A stretch of 64,000 bases of DNA from Shewanella sp. (GCF_013214165.1 NZ_JABSSM010000021.1:62001-126000); one strand, 5' to 3'. Shown: positions 18,801 through 29,482, counted from the stretch's first letter. Notes: generated from the sequence alone by a model not told the origin. A program made the numbers and translations.

Positions 18801-20296
18801 ATCTTAAACAGATTAATCCTAAGGCGCTGATCTCGGTTAAGTTGGTTTCAGAGCCTGGTGTTGGCACCATAGCCACTGGAGTGGCCAAGGCTTACGCCGA
18901 TATGATCACCATCTCAGGTTACGATGGTGGTACCGGTGCCAGCCCAATCACTTCCGTTAAATATGCCGGCAGCCCGTGGGAGCTAGGACTTGCCGAAGTG
19001 CATCAGTCTCTGGTGAAGAATGGATTGCGGCATAAGATCCGCCTCCAGGTCGATGGGGGGTTAAAGTCGGGCAGAGACGTCATCAAGGCAGCCTTATTAG
19101 GCGCGGAAAGCTTCGGTTTCGGTACTGTGCCTATGATAGCCCTAGGATGTAAATACCTGCGTATTTGTCACCTCAACAACTGTGCCACAGGCATAGCAAC
19201 TCAGAATAAACAACTCAGAAACGAGCATTATCACGGCCTTCCCGAGCGTGTGATGACCTATTTCGAGTTCGTTGCCAGAGAGATTCGCGAAGAGATGGCG
19301 GCCTTAGGCGTCACCGAATTTGAGCAACTAGTGGGTCGCAGCGACTGGTTACATGCACTAGAAGGCGAGACTCCCAAGCAACAAGGTCTCGACTTAAGCC
19401 CTATCTTGTACACCCCAGAGGTCCCAGAGGGCAGCGCTGTCACCTGGAAAGAACTCAATCCACCCACAGATATTGGTAAGCTAAACCAAGAGATCTTAGC
19501 CAAGTGCAGAGACGCCGTTGAACAAGGCGAGTCATTCTCGGCTCGCTTCGAAATAGGCAATATAGACCGCTCTGTTGGCGCTGCACTGTCGGGATTCGTG
19601 GCCACCACTATGGGTAAAGAGGGAGCTAAGGCCCCCATTCGCCTGCAATTTAATGGCAGCGCGGGCCAGAGCTTCGGTGTTTGGAACAGTCCTGGCATAG
19701 AGCTAACTGTCTGTGGCGATGCCAACGATTATGTCGGTAAGGGCATGTCTGGCGGTAAGATCACCATACACCCTCCTCTGGGTAGCAACTTCCAGAGTGA
19801 GCGCTCATCGATCATAGGTAACACTTGTCTCTATGGCGCTTCTGGCGGCAAGTTATTTGCGGCCGGTATCGCCGGTGAACGCTTCGCGGTAAGAAACTCA
19901 GGAGCACTTGCAGTCGTTGAAGGCCTAGGCGATAACGGTTGTGAATATATGACTGGCGGAATTGTCCTGGTGCTGGGTAAGACAGGAGTTAACTTTGGCG
20001 CGGGTATGACAGGAGGTTTTGCCTATGTCTTCGACCGTTTTGGCCGCTTTAACCGCAGAGTCAACACCGAACTGGTCGATACTCAAAAACTCGACTCCCC
20101 CATACATCAACAGCACCTGAAGGGTCTCATAGAGGAACACCTGGCAGAAACGGGCAGTGAACACGCAAAAATGCTGTTGAATGATTTCGAAAATTGGCTC
20201 GACTGCTTCGTGTTAGTCAAGCCTAAGAATATCCCGGTCTCGGATCTATTGAGACTCGAGCAGCAACAACCTGAACTAAAAGTGATCGCGGGGTAA
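15848..20296 (+). CDS. gltB: Glutamate synthase (NADPH) large subunit GltB
   Basis: With GltD converts 2-oxoglutarate and glutamine to two glutamates. I start at the ATG at 15848 (GGAG 6 bases upstream) rather than 15836, giving 1482 residues. The glutaminase nucleophile is the cysteine of ERDNCGFGLIAQ, exposed after removal of a short propeptide. The FMN/synthase barrel includes GGRSNSGEGGEDPRR, and the 3Fe-4S cysteines are in LGCKYLRICHLNNCATG. The C-terminal glycine-rich beta-helix (GGKITIHPP) is complete. gltD follows 85 bases downstream. Confidence 0.97.
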   Translation: MSLYHPSFERDNCGFGLIAQMDGEPSHRIVRTAIQGLDRMKHRGGIASDGRTGDGCGLLMQMPVKFFEAVAAENDWHLSRKFAVGVFFLNQDDKLAQAAKELLERELEKETLSVAGWRKVPVNPEVLGPIGKASQPQIYQALINSPIGWREKDLERRLYMARRRLEQQLTHDEEFYVASLSGQVIVYKGLMMPADLPEFYLDLADIRLQSSICLFHQRFSTNTSPKWPLAQPFRYLAHNGEINTITCNRQWARARAYKFNAPLLPDLQQAAPFVNETGSDSSSLDNMLEMLLAGGMDLYRAMRLLIPPAWQSNPEMDEELKAFYDFNSMHMEPWDGPAGIVMTNGRHVACAVDRNGLRPSRYVITKDRILTLASEVGIWDYAPDEVVEKGRVGPGELLVLDTLNGQLYSSFEIDNDLKRRHPYKEWMAKNSRTLTPAEDLPNEAQGVSEFSDEQLLQYHKQFGYSREELQDVIWVLAQKGEEATGSMGDDTPMAVLSKKSRTIYDYFRQKFAQVTNPPIDPLREKHVMSLTTCVGREQNLFNETTGHAYRVMFNSPVLLYSDFNQLMALDSMYYRANTIDLNYDLSEGLEQAITRVCDESERLARTGTTLLILSDRATDKSKQVIPAAMAVGAIQHVLVNKSLRCDTNIVVETATTRDPHHFAVLLGFGATAIYPYLAYESICALARKSNIADTRKLMLNFRQGIDKGLRKIMSKMGISTVASYRCSQQFEAIGLASEVVDLCFNGVISRIQGASFDLLEQDQVKLHKIAFQAHQPLSQGGLLKYVAGGEYHSFNPDVVNTLQACLKDKDYPTYKRFTELVDQRPVATLRDLIEVKGELPAVALDSVEPATNLFTRFDSAAMSIGALSPEAHEALAVAMNRLGGRSNSGEGGEDPRRFNTEGNSKIKQIASGRFGVTAHYLVNAEVLQIKIAQGAKPGEGGQLPGDKVSVEIAGLRNAKPGVTLISPPPHHDIYSIEDLAQLIFDLKQINPKALISVKLVSEPGVGTIATGVAKAYADMITISGYDGGTGASPITSVKYAGSPWELGLAEVHQSLVKNGLRHKIRLQVDGGLKSGRDVIKAALLGAESFGFGTVPMIALGCKYLRICHLNNCATGIATQNKQLRNEHYHGLPERVMTYFEFVAREIREEMAALGVTEFEQLVGRSDWLHALEGETPKQQGLDLSPILYTPEVPEGSAVTWKELNPPTDIGKLNQEILAKCRDAVEQGESFSARFEIGNIDRSVGAALSGFVATTMGKEGAKAPIRLQFNGSAGQSFGVWNSPGIELTVCGDANDYVGKGMSGGKITIHPPLGSNFQSERSSIIGNTCLYGASGGKLFAAGIAGERFAVRNSGALAVVEGLGDNGCEYMTGGIVLVLGKTGVNFGAGMTGGFAYVFDRFGRFNRRVNTELVDTQKLDSPIHQQHLKGLIEEHLAETGSEHAKMLLNDFENWLDCFVLVKPKNIPVSDLLRLEQQQPELKVIAG

Positions 20297-20301
20297 ATAA
20301 T

Positions 20302-21788
<1,487 letters not shown>

Positions 21789-21854
21789 AGTAAAATATAG
21801 CAACATAACCTAATGTAATACCGATGGGTATTAACAAAGCTTTGCTTGTGATTT

Positions 21855-21880
21855 GCACATCGATTGATGTGCTTTTTTTT
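21855..21880 (+). terminator. Rho-independent terminator of gltBD
   Basis: Stem GCACATC / GATGTGC with a 4-base loop and a T8 tract, 66 bases after the gltD stop. Confidence 0.9.
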
Positions 21881-22365
21881 GCCTTTCAAAAAGTGAGTGT
21901 TTTACATTATTAATGCGGTGGCTATCAACAAGCAACTAGCTATGGCTCCTCACTACCTAGCAGGTATAAAACTAAAGCAACAGCTTACGCGTAATTATCA
22001 TCCGCTAATTTAATCGTTATTTTCAAATACTGGCTTTATGAGTAATATCTATAGATCGCCATCTAAATAACACTCAAGCAGTATTTGAGTAACCCGTTCA
22101 TCAGGATGGTTACATCTAGCCTGATAAGAAAACAAAATCAAAACAGTAACTCCCTCAGCTACCATTATATGTAGCGTGTACCAGATGACTCGATAACAAT
22201 GTAGAGCGAATTAATTTAAAATTCACTATTTTATAATCTTTTTCCCGGGTAAAAATCGCATACTGCATATGATGACTCAAGTTTGAAGTCATTATCGATT
22301 AGGGTTTGATCGGCTTATAGAAGAGGGATTTTAATCAGAGAACAATTAAGGTATCAATAAAGTTT
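21881..22365. other. Intergenic region, no gene recognised
   Basis: About 480 AT-rich bases between the gltD terminator and the next gene. I see no ORF with coding character, no strong hairpin and no repeat. Confidence 0.6.
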
Positions 22366-23430
22366 ATGACTACAAAAACAGCAACGAGTGCAGCAATTCT
22401 ACTCTTCATATCGACTAACGCTTTTTCACATAATCATGATAAACCAAACCTAGATCCGATTGAACAGCTTCAAAAGAGGCTTCAATTCTGTGCTAATGTG
22501 CCACTGGAAAAAAAATGTTTACAAGCTTGTGATGGTGCCCGAGGCACTGATTCTGAAGCAATCATGTGCGATGTGATAGATGACTTGATGGCCGATGGAG
22601 AAAACTCCAGCGGAGGCTCTCTCGATATTTTAAGATATACCATTAAAGGATTGGAGATATATCAAAAAGATGAACAGACATCCCCTAACCTTGCTGTAGG
22701 CAGCCACAGACGCCTGTATGTAGAAGGCACCTTCATGGACCGTTCTAAGAGGGATATTTCTAAAGCAGTAACATGGACATCATCGGATAGTATTTTAATA
22801 GTGGATGCCCCTTTAACAGGGAAAGACCTATATATGACTCATATCAGTACTATGCGTGCTGTTCGTCCAGATGCCGATGCATGGGTTGAAGCAAAATGGG
22901 GGAATAAATCTCAGAGGTATTTCCTTGAAATATTACCTGTTAATCTAGGTGCCGAATGCGCCACTTTGCAAGTACAAACCGATATTGAAGGAGTTATCAC
23001 GACGTTTGCTTGTCCTGAGACTTTTGAATTTGGAACTTCAGGCCAAGGAGATGGTTACAAATACTACAGAAATGAATCGATCAATAAATACACCAGCATC
23101 TATCTGATGACAACCAAGCGCATGGACTTAACCACGGCCAACGAGTACTGCGCTGCACAGGGTTATCGTCTGCCGACAAGAACCGAGCTTACCACACTCG
23201 CAGATGAGATGACGACCCCAGGCTACTTCAATGTTACTAGTAGCGTTTACGAAGCCGAATCTACCTTGGGTCCCACTGTGAATTATGGTTGGTCGGTAGA
23301 TGAATTTTATTGGTCAAGTACGCCATCGCCACTAGATGATGGTGATTTTATGACAGTGGGTTTACAGCTGGGTGGAGGTATGAAAACGGCGCCATCAGAT
23401 CTCAGAGAAGTGACTTGTGTCATTGATTAG
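22366..23430 (+). CDS. Secreted protein with C-terminal DUF1566/Lcl-like domain
   Basis: A 354-residue exported protein (signal peptide MTTKTATSAAILLFISTNAFS). The middle part (about 95-200) looks like a bacterial Ig-like fold (LAVGSHRRLYVEGTFMD...AVTWTSSDS, the Big_2 pattern of sequence plus WxSSD). The C terminus (about 230-354) has the DUF1566/Lcl-type pattern ANEYCAAQGYRLPTRTEL...FYWSST...VTCV, a C-type-lectin-like fold common in secreted Shewanella and Vibrio proteins. Single gene with long flanking gaps. Probably a surface or extracellular binding protein; function unknown. Confidence 0.72.
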   Translation: MTTKTATSAAILLFISTNAFSHNHDKPNLDPIEQLQKRLQFCANVPLEKKCLQACDGARGTDSEAIMCDVIDDLMADGENSSGGSLDILRYTIKGLEIYQKDEQTSPNLAVGSHRRLYVEGTFMDRSKRDISKAVTWTSSDSILIVDAPLTGKDLYMTHISTMRAVRPDADAWVEAKWGNKSQRYFLEILPVNLGAECATLQVQTDIEGVITTFACPETFEFGTSGQGDGYKYYRNESINKYTSIYLMTTKRMDLTTANEYCAAQGYRLPTRTELTTLADEMTTPGYFNVTSSVYEAESTLGPTVNYGWSVDEFYWSSTPSPLDDGDFMTVGLQLGGGMKTAPSDLREVTCVID

Positions 23431-23714
23431 TTCTGATTGATAATTATTATTTAAGTATCAGTCAATTCCCTCTCACCTAGTCTGGGGGTTGACTGAATTG
23501 AGACCTACCTCCAACCGATTCACCTAGCCTAATACCATATAATTTCTCCAATTCATTTGTTAATATTGATCTTAAGTTTTCAAACTTAACCGAGTCTGGC
23601 TAAAATTAAGGCCTAACCTAGGAATGTATTAATGTTTGTTCACTCAATTTCATTACCCCATGTTATATTGGCGCCCATTAACTTCCCAACGTCAACATAA
23701 ATTAAGGTCATTCA

Positions 23715-23780
23715 ATGAAATTTGGTATTTATACTAGCCTACATCGAATTTGGCTTAACGAATTTAAGGTTACTCAATGA
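23715..23780 (+). CDS. 21-residue upstream ORF overlapping the mtnN start
   Basis: ATGAAATTTGGTATTTATAC encodes [21 protein letters not shown] and stops at a TGA that overlaps the mtnN ATG as ATGA. The start region (ATTAAGGTCATTCAATGAAATTTGGTATT) is a degenerate copy of the mtnN start (TTTAAGGTTACTCAATGAAAATCGGTATT) 62 bases downstream, including the ribosome-binding AAGG. This looks like a tandem duplication that left a translated leader. Whether it is expressed is unknown. Confidence 0.45.
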   Translation: MKFGIYTSLHRIWLNEFKVTQ

Positions 23781-24469
23781 AAATCGGTATTATCGGCGCA
23801 ATGGAGCCAGAGGTTGTTCATCTTATCGCTGCTATGTCGTCTGCACAGTCACAGACGATTGCGGGCATCGAGTTTATCCAAGGTACGCTAGATGGCACCG
23901 AGGTGATCGTCACCCGCTCCGGCATAGGAAAAGTCGCCGCCAGCATCGCCACCACCTTACTCATCGAGAAATATGCTCCCGATGCCGTGATCAATACCGG
24001 CTCAGCCGGTGGTTTCGTCGATGAACTGGCTATCGGTGATATCGTTATCTCCACGGAGGTCAGGCACCATGATGTTGATGTCACCGCATTTGGCTATGAG
24101 ATAGGCCAGATGGCCAGCCAACCCGCCGCTTTCGTTGCCGATGAGAAATTAATACACGCAGCTAACAAGGCGGTTGCCAGTCTTGACGATGTGAAAGCCA
24201 TCCAAGGTTTGATCTGTACCGGTGACAGCTTCATCTGTGATCCTGAGCGTACTAAGACCATGCTCAGCCATTTTCCGACCATGGCAGCTTGTGAAATGGA
24301 AGCTGCCGCCATAGCTCAAGTCTGCCACCAGTTTAAGGTGCCTTTTGTGGTCATTCGCTCACTGTCAGATAATGCCAATAATGACTCTCCGGTCGATTTT
24401 GACGCTTATCTAGTCAAGGCGGGCCGCCAGTCAGCCTTGATGGTGATGGCTTTACTGAAACAATTATAA
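23777..24469 (+). CDS. mtnN: 5'-methylthioadenosine/S-adenosylhomocysteine nucleosidase
   Basis: Hydrolyses MTA and SAH (and 5'-deoxyadenosine), feeding methionine salvage and removing methyltransferase inhibitors. 230 residues beginning [16 protein letters not shown]. Catalytic and binding blocks are NTGSAGGF (about residue 75), [13 protein letters not shown] (glutamate near residue 174) and [17 protein letters not shown] (aspartate near residue 197). Complete and typical. The start codon is shared with the stop of a 21-codon upstream ORF. Confidence 0.96.
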   Translation: MKIGIIGAMEPEVVHLIAAMSSAQSQTIAGIEFIQGTLDGTEVIVTRSGIGKVAASIATTLLIEKYAPDAVINTGSAGGFVDELAIGDIVISTEVRHHDVDVTAFGYEIGQMASQPAAFVADEKLIHAANKAVASLDDVKAIQGLICTGDSFICDPERTKTMLSHFPTMAACEMEAAAIAQVCHQFKVPFVVIRSLSDNANNDSPVDFDAYLVKAGRQSALMVMALLKQL

Positions 24470-24536
24470 ATACGAGTGTTTATGACTAATGTTTTTAGAG
24501 TTTAGTCATTACTAAAAATCCAGCAAGGTCATTATC

Positions 24537-25520
24537 ATGGTTCCAGAGTTTGCCCAACTGCTGCTCAACGACAGTGTGTTTTATCAAGGAGCCATGATCC
24601 TTCTTGTCAGTTTATTACTGTCTCGCCTAGCCTCACTGCCCAGAGAATTTCAGCCCATAGCCTGGTTCGGCTTGCTTGCTAAGGAATTAGCAAAAAAAGT
24701 GGCCCACAGTAACCGGTCGCCCTCTCAACAAGTTATTGCCGGCACCATGGCGACAATTCTCTTGATATTGCCTTTCTGGGCCATCATCTACTTCTTGTTA
24801 CAACTTGCCGCCTTCCCCTGGTTTTTCGAATTTATCATTCTCTATATCTGCTTAAATGATGACAATTTTAAACAGGTCGCCGCTGAGGTGAGGCAGGCAT
24901 TGAGCAGAGAAGATAAAACTGGCGCCAGACAGTTACTCACTGTGTGGTTAAATCGGGATACTCAACAATTAAGCAGTGTTGGCATAAGCAAGGCGACCAT
25001 AGAAAAATTGGTCACAACACCGGTTTACGGCACAGTTTCAACGATAATGTTTTTTAGCATCGGCGGTGCGCCTCTGGTACTCGCCACACGAATGATAAAG
25101 AAGCTTGAGCTATGTTGGCCGGCGATTAACCCTAAATTTAAGCATTTCGGTCAACCGATTTACCTGCTTAGCACCGCCTTGTTTATCGTCCCTAGCTGGC
25201 TGTGGAATTTCACCCTGGCGATTCAAGGTGGTCCTAACAGCATACTTTTGCTGTTTAAACCCTTATCTAATAAGGGCTCACTCTATAACTGCACTAACAC
25301 CTGTACGATAGCCGCATCCGTGCTTAAGGTCGAGCTGGGAGGGCCGATGAAGTTTAACAAGCAGCGTATCGAAGTCACCAAGCTGGTTTATGGCCCGAAA
25401 CCCGACAGCCAGACTATCTCTGCAGCCATAAAATTAGCCAGCACTGGGTATACGCTCTGGCTCAGTTTTTTGATCCTCATCCCACTGATTTGGGCTACAC
25501 TGCGCTATTTGCAGACTTAA
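24537..25520 (+). CDS. CbiB/CobD-like cobalamin biosynthesis membrane protein
   Basis: A 327-residue polytopic membrane protein of the CobD/CbiB family. It has hydrophobic segments at about 15-30, 75-105, 200-220 and 300-325, with conserved-looking blocks VTTPVYGTVSTIMFFSIGGAPL and a C-terminal GGPMKFNKQRIEV. CbiB makes adenosylcobinamide phosphate. No other cobalamin genes are nearby and the sequence is divergent, so it may be a CbiB-like paralogue in salvage or another role. It follows mtnN by 67 bases. Confidence 0.72.
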   Translation: MVPEFAQLLLNDSVFYQGAMILLVSLLLSRLASLPREFQPIAWFGLLAKELAKKVAHSNRSPSQQVIAGTMATILLILPFWAIIYFLLQLAAFPWFFEFIILYICLNDDNFKQVAAEVRQALSREDKTGARQLLTVWLNRDTQQLSSVGISKATIEKLVTTPVYGTVSTIMFFSIGGAPLVLATRMIKKLELCWPAINPKFKHFGQPIYLLSTALFIVPSWLWNFTLAIQGGPNSILLLFKPLSNKGSLYNCTNTCTIAASVLKVELGGPMKFNKQRIEVTKLVYGPKPDSQTISAAIKLASTGYTLWLSFLILIPLIWATLRYLQT

Positions 25521-25603
25521 GTGCCCTGCAGTCTAGACATATATTTATCCATAGGTATCATTCCTAGCATAGACTCAACACACTCCGACATAGGCCATAA
25601 GAT

Positions 25604-25993
25604 TTGTTCGACAATATTCATGTATCTTTAACGACTCCCGCTTTGCTATTCCCGGCAATTTCCTTGCTGTTGCTGGCCTACACCAACCGATTCTTTGCCC
25701 TAGCGGCCCTGATAAGAAGCTTGAGCAGTGACGGCAAGCCAGTTCATAGTGAGCAGTTAAGAAACTTACGTCGGCGCATCAGTATCATCAGACGCATGCA
25801 AGAGGCCGGTGTCATGAGTTTCGCCCTGTGTGTACTCTGCATGATCTTCATCTATGTCGGACTCAATAAAACCGGGTCTTTTGTCTTCGGTTCTAGCTTA
25901 CTCTTACTGCTCTATTCACTGCTGCTGTCAGTGATTGAGATCCGCATCTCGGTCGATGCGCTTAACTTACACCTGAAAGAGATGGACACATGA
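25604..25993 (+). CDS. DUF2721 membrane protein
   Basis: A 129-residue small membrane protein with the DUF2721 opening TTPALLFPAISLLLLAYTNRF, a central basic loop (LRRRISIIRRMQEAGVM) and two further hydrophobic segments near 80-115. The TTG start at 25604 is the only in-frame candidate that keeps this opening. Its stop overlaps the next ATG (ATGA), so it is translationally coupled to the TRIC-type gene. Function unknown. Confidence 0.82.
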   Translation: MFDNIHVSLTTPALLFPAISLLLLAYTNRFFALAALIRSLSSDGKPVHSEQLRNLRRRISIIRRMQEAGVMSFALCVLCMIFIYVGLNKTGSFVFGSSLLLLLYSLLLSVIEIRISVDALNLHLKEMDT

Positions 25994-26610
25994 TTGAGTG
26001 GCTCTACGTCTTCGATTTGTGCGGCACCGCCGTTTTTGCCCTCTCGGGTGCGCTAGCCGCGGGGCGACACCGCATGGACCCTTTCGGAGTCATAGTACTG
26101 GCCTCAGTCACCGCCGTCGGTGGCGGTAGCATACGCGATGCCCTCTTGGGGGCGACGCCGGTATTTTGGATCCGCGATCCCAACTATATCATCGTCATCT
26201 TGATCACAGTGATATTGACCTTGCTTCTGGTGCGAAGGCCTAAGAAGGTTCCACAGCAAACGCTGCCCATAGCCGATGCTCTGGGCTTGGCTCTATTTAC
26301 TGTCATTGGCGCAGAGAAAGCGCTAAACCTGGAGTTAGGTGGCATGATTGCCGTAGTAATGGGCTTGATAACTGGCGTGGGAGGAGGCATTATTCGAGAC
26401 TTGCTATGCCGTCAGGTCCCCATGATATTGAGAACCGAGATCTATGCTACCGCATCTATCTTAGGTGGGATCTGTTACAGCGTCGGCATCTATTTAGGTG
26501 TCGATAATATGCATGCGGTGCTAGTCGCCATGACGGTGGCGCTTTGCATCAGACTCGCCGCCATTAGATGGCACCTGTCTCTGCCTGCATTCGATTTGAA
26601 GAAAAACTGA
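25990..26610 (+). CDS. TRIC-type cation channel family protein (UPF0126)
   Basis: A 206-residue membrane protein made of two similar halves, each with a GGGxxRD motif: AVGGGSIRDALLG near residue 40 and GVGGGIIRDLLCRQ near residue 126. This is the hallmark of the bacterial UPF0126/YicG group, now grouped with trimeric intracellular cation channels. About seven transmembrane helices. It overlaps the DUF2721 gene by 4 bases. Ion specificity cannot be read from the sequence. Confidence 0.9.
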   Translation: MIEWLYVFDLCGTAVFALSGALAAGRHRMDPFGVIVLASVTAVGGGSIRDALLGATPVFWIRDPNYIIVILITVILTLLLVRRPKKVPQQTLPIADALGLALFTVIGAEKALNLELGGMIAVVMGLITGVGGGIIRDLLCRQVPMILRTEIYATASILGGICYSVGIYLGVDNMHAVLVAMTVALCIRLAAIRWHLSLPAFDLKKN

Positions 26611-26621
26611 AAGAATTAACT

Positions 26622-27104
26622 ATGACGATCTTACGCTACCTTTGCCTTGTTCTTGCTTTTATCTGCTTACCTTCGGTAGCCAACACTGGAGAGATGCCAC
26701 TCGAACAACAATTGGCGGTAAAGTATATTCGAGCCGTCACAGATCACGATTACAAGGCATTATACGCCTTCTATGACAGAGATAGCGTCTTCAAAGACAG
26801 AACCGCAAGCAAGACCTATACAGGCCGCAGGTATATCATTAACTTTCTGAGACGCGCCCATCAGGGCGTGCTCGAATACGGCTTTAATATCGAACATATG
26901 TTTAACTCTGGCTCTCTGGTCGTGATGATAGGCAGCTATCACTACAAGGGACCCGGAGATCAATTTGGTAAACCCGGTAAGATTATCGAGTTGGCAATCC
27001 CGGGTGTCACCACGGTCAAACTCGATATGGATAATCACAGGGTCGAGGAACATGAAGACCTGATGGATTATCAAACCATGGCCGATCAGCTCGCAGTGCA
27101 GTAG
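26622..27104 (+). CDS. Exported NTF2/SnoaL-like protein
   Basis: I use the ATG at 26622 (MTILRYLCLVLAFICLPSVA, a signal peptide) rather than the track's 26568, which overlaps the previous gene. The mature part, about 140 residues, has the NTF2-like layout: a helical pair (LAVKYIRAVTDHDYKALYAFYDRDSVFKDR) followed by a curved beta-sheet (FNSGSLVVMIGSYHYKGPG...TTVKLDMDNHRVEEHEDLMDY). Probably a periplasmic ligand-binding or enzyme-like domain; substrate unknown. It follows the TRIC-type gene by 11 bases. Confidence 0.7.
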   Translation: MTILRYLCLVLAFICLPSVANTGEMPLEQQLAVKYIRAVTDHDYKALYAFYDRDSVFKDRTASKTYTGRRYIINFLRRAHQGVLEYGFNIEHMFNSGSLVVMIGSYHYKGPGDQFGKPGKIIELAIPGVTTVKLDMDNHRVEEHEDLMDYQTMADQLAVQ

Positions 27105-27753
27105 ATCCGATTATCATAAGGCTCGGCGATTAACCCAGTTTAATCCTGCCGAGCCTAGACTAGCCCCTATGCTCAGCATGCTTCTAAGCTCGCTTTTCAT
27201 CCCAATTCACGTGTTCAAACCCACCAGGAAAGTTAACTGGTCATATTCACCCAGCCTCTCGATCGGAGAGTTTCATTGAGTGAAACCTCGCCCTTTTTTG
27301 CAAGCTCGCAGCCGCATCTACACCCGCTGTGACTTCGAGAAAATTATCTGTTCGATTTAGCTTTGCTAATTGTCGAGACCTAAGGTTCGGCATTGCCGCA
27401 ATTCAATACTTGTCCAGTTGCTTGGGCGAGTCTTCGAATGAAGACAGATTACATTTTCTGTTTTAGCTTCTGGCTGAGTGGGTATTGGCCAGTGTTTTGA
27501 AGGTCGTACCTTCATTGTTATCTATAGCCTGCAGTGAGTGCAGGGTCTTGTATGTTCCAGGCATACAGGAGTCAGATGAGCAGTCCCCCTTGCCCGATTC
27601 TCAGCAACACAAGGGGGCAGGCTCTGGACTTTCACTCAAGCCTAGCTTCTGCTGGGTTTTCGTATGACAGCAAAATATGGGATCGACAATGAAAATCCCC
27701 TCCATGTACTAGTATTGATACCAAACAATGCGCAAAAGTTGTGGGGTCGATTT
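27105..27753. other. Intergenic region upstream of the POT transporter
   Basis: About 650 bases with no supported gene. A GC-rich stem GGCTCGGC/GCCGAGCC at 27120-27155 lacks a T tract and may be a weak terminator. The rest is GC-richer than most gaps here and contains several short self-complementary stretches. I cannot assign it to a known riboswitch or sRNA. The 60-residue ORF at 27485 shows no coding character. Confidence 0.4.
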
Positions 27754-29388
27754 ATGGAGCCAACTCAAGATTCGCCAAGCAAGGTACCGTTAATCAACGA
27801 TGATTTTTTAGGCCACCCTAAAGGATTATATGTCTGCTTCGCCACCGAGATGTGGGAGCGATTCTCCTTCTATGGCATGAAATACCTGCTACTTCTTTAC
27901 CTGACTAAATATCATCTGTTCGCCGACGGTGCGGGGCTGGAAGTATTAGGTTCTTACGCAGGCCTGGTCTATTCACTTCCTGTCATAGGTGGACTGTTGG
28001 CCGACAGGTACCTAGGCATGCGCAAGGCGGTCATATTCGGTGGTATTCTCCTGTGCATGGGACACTTCTTGATGGCAGTAGAAGGACACCAAGCGGTACA
28101 GTACGCCGCAGGGAGTCAACTTAGCGCCGATATCACCCTCAATGACGGTAGCGTCTTACTCGCAGGTACTGTGCTGTCCGAAACCGTCCAGATCCGCGAT
28201 CTGGCCGCACTCAATGTTTTTTATCTGGCGCTGGCATTGATCGTCGTCGGCGTCGGCTTCCTCAAGCCCAACATCTCCACTATCGTCGGTCAGCTCTATG
28301 ATAAGGATGATCCCCGTCGAGAGTCCGGCTTCACCATCTTCTACATGGGGATCAATATCGGCGCCTTCGCCGCAACGATCATCTGCGTCTACCTGGGGGA
28401 AAACTTCGGCTGGGGTTACGGCTTCGGCGCAGCCGGGGTCGGCATGTTGCTAGGCCTGTTTACCTTCCTCAAGGGACAGAAACACCTCAGAGGCCTGGCA
28501 GAGCCGAACGATCCTAGCCTGCTTAGGGAGAAGGTGATATGGCGCTTGAGCCGGGAACACCTCATCTATCTGACCGCCCTGCTCAGCTTATCCATGTTCT
28601 GGTTTATCATCCAACATGAGCCCGTTGTATTCGCCGCCCAGCAGGTATTATTACTAGTTTCAGGCGCCGGCCTGATTGGCTACGCCGTCTTAAGAGGCAC
28701 CAAGGAGGAAATGCACCAGATGATTGTATTGATGGTCCTCATCGGCTCCACCATAGTATTTTGGGCCTTATTCGAACAGGCTGCAGGCTCCATGACCCTG
28801 TACGCCGATCGCGTGGTCGACAGAAATCTGGGGGGCATAGAGATAGCCGCGGGGCAATTTGGCTCCCTCAATGCCGGCTTTATCATGCTGCTGGCCCTGC
28901 CCTTCGCCGCATTATGGGTCTGGTTGGATAAACACCAGTTAAACCCCAATATCCCGGTCAAGTTCGGCCTGGGGATCATTCAGGCGGGTCTAGGTTTCGG
29001 CGCTCTGGTCATAGGAGCCTGGTACCCTAACGAGGCTGGGCAAATCAGTCTCTGGTGGTTGGTGCTGGCATACCTGCTCCACACCACAGGCGAGCTCTGC
29101 CTGTCACCGGTCGGCCTGTCTGCCGTGACTAAACTGGCCATTCACCGAGTCGTGGGCCTGTCCATGGGAGTCTGGTTTCTGGCCACGGCCCTGTCTGAAA
29201 CCGTCGCCATGCGCTTGGGGAAACTGGCCGCCATAGACACATCCGAGCCTCAAAATATGGACATAAGTCAGGCCGTCAGCACTTACACTCAACTGTTCGA
29301 ATTCTTGATGTGGACGGGTATAGGTTGCGGTATCTTGATGCTGCTCATCTCTCCTATCTTGAAGAAATACATGCACGGGGTGCGTTAA
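27754..29388 (+). CDS. Proton-dependent oligopeptide transporter (POT/PTR family)
   Basis: A 544-residue MFS-type peptide/proton symporter with about 14 membrane segments. Family signatures are the proton-coupling ExxERF motif in EMWERFSFYGMKYLL (about residue 30), GLLADRYLGMRKAVIFGG (about residue 75), and the PTR2 signature FTIFYMGINIGAF (about residue 195). I use the ATG at 27754 with GGGGT 8 bases upstream instead of the track's 27664, whose extra 30 residues look non-coding. Imports di- and tripeptides. Confidence 0.92.
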   Translation: MEPTQDSPSKVPLINDDFLGHPKGLYVCFATEMWERFSFYGMKYLLLLYLTKYHLFADGAGLEVLGSYAGLVYSLPVIGGLLADRYLGMRKAVIFGGILLCMGHFLMAVEGHQAVQYAAGSQLSADITLNDGSVLLAGTVLSETVQIRDLAALNVFYLALALIVVGVGFLKPNISTIVGQLYDKDDPRRESGFTIFYMGINIGAFAATIICVYLGENFGWGYGFGAAGVGMLLGLFTFLKGQKHLRGLAEPNDPSLLREKVIWRLSREHLIYLTALLSLSMFWFIIQHEPVVFAAQQVLLLVSGAGLIGYAVLRGTKEEMHQMIVLMVLIGSTIVFWALFEQAAGSMTLYADRVVDRNLGGIEIAAGQFGSLNAGFIMLLALPFAALWVWLDKHQLNPNIPVKFGLGIIQAGLGFGALVIGAWYPNEAGQISLWWLVLAYLLHTTGELCLSPVGLSAVTKLAIHRVVGLSMGVWFLATALSETVAMRLGKLAAIDTSEPQNMDISQAVSTYTQLFEFLMWTGIGCGILMLLISPILKKYMHGVR

Positions 29389-29482
29389 GCAAGAGGCGAG
29401 GGATGGATCGAGAAAGACGAGCGCTAATGCAGCAGCCTAGGCTAGGCTAGGGGCGGACAGGGTTCTAAATGGCATTAGCAAA

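Noticed and set aside
27485-27667. 60-residue ORF upstream of the POT transporter
   Set aside because: No coding features, and the last bases overlap the implausible long start of the transporter.
27120-27753. Riboswitch in front of the POT transporter
   Set aside because: I tried to match lysine-type conserved elements by eye and found none.
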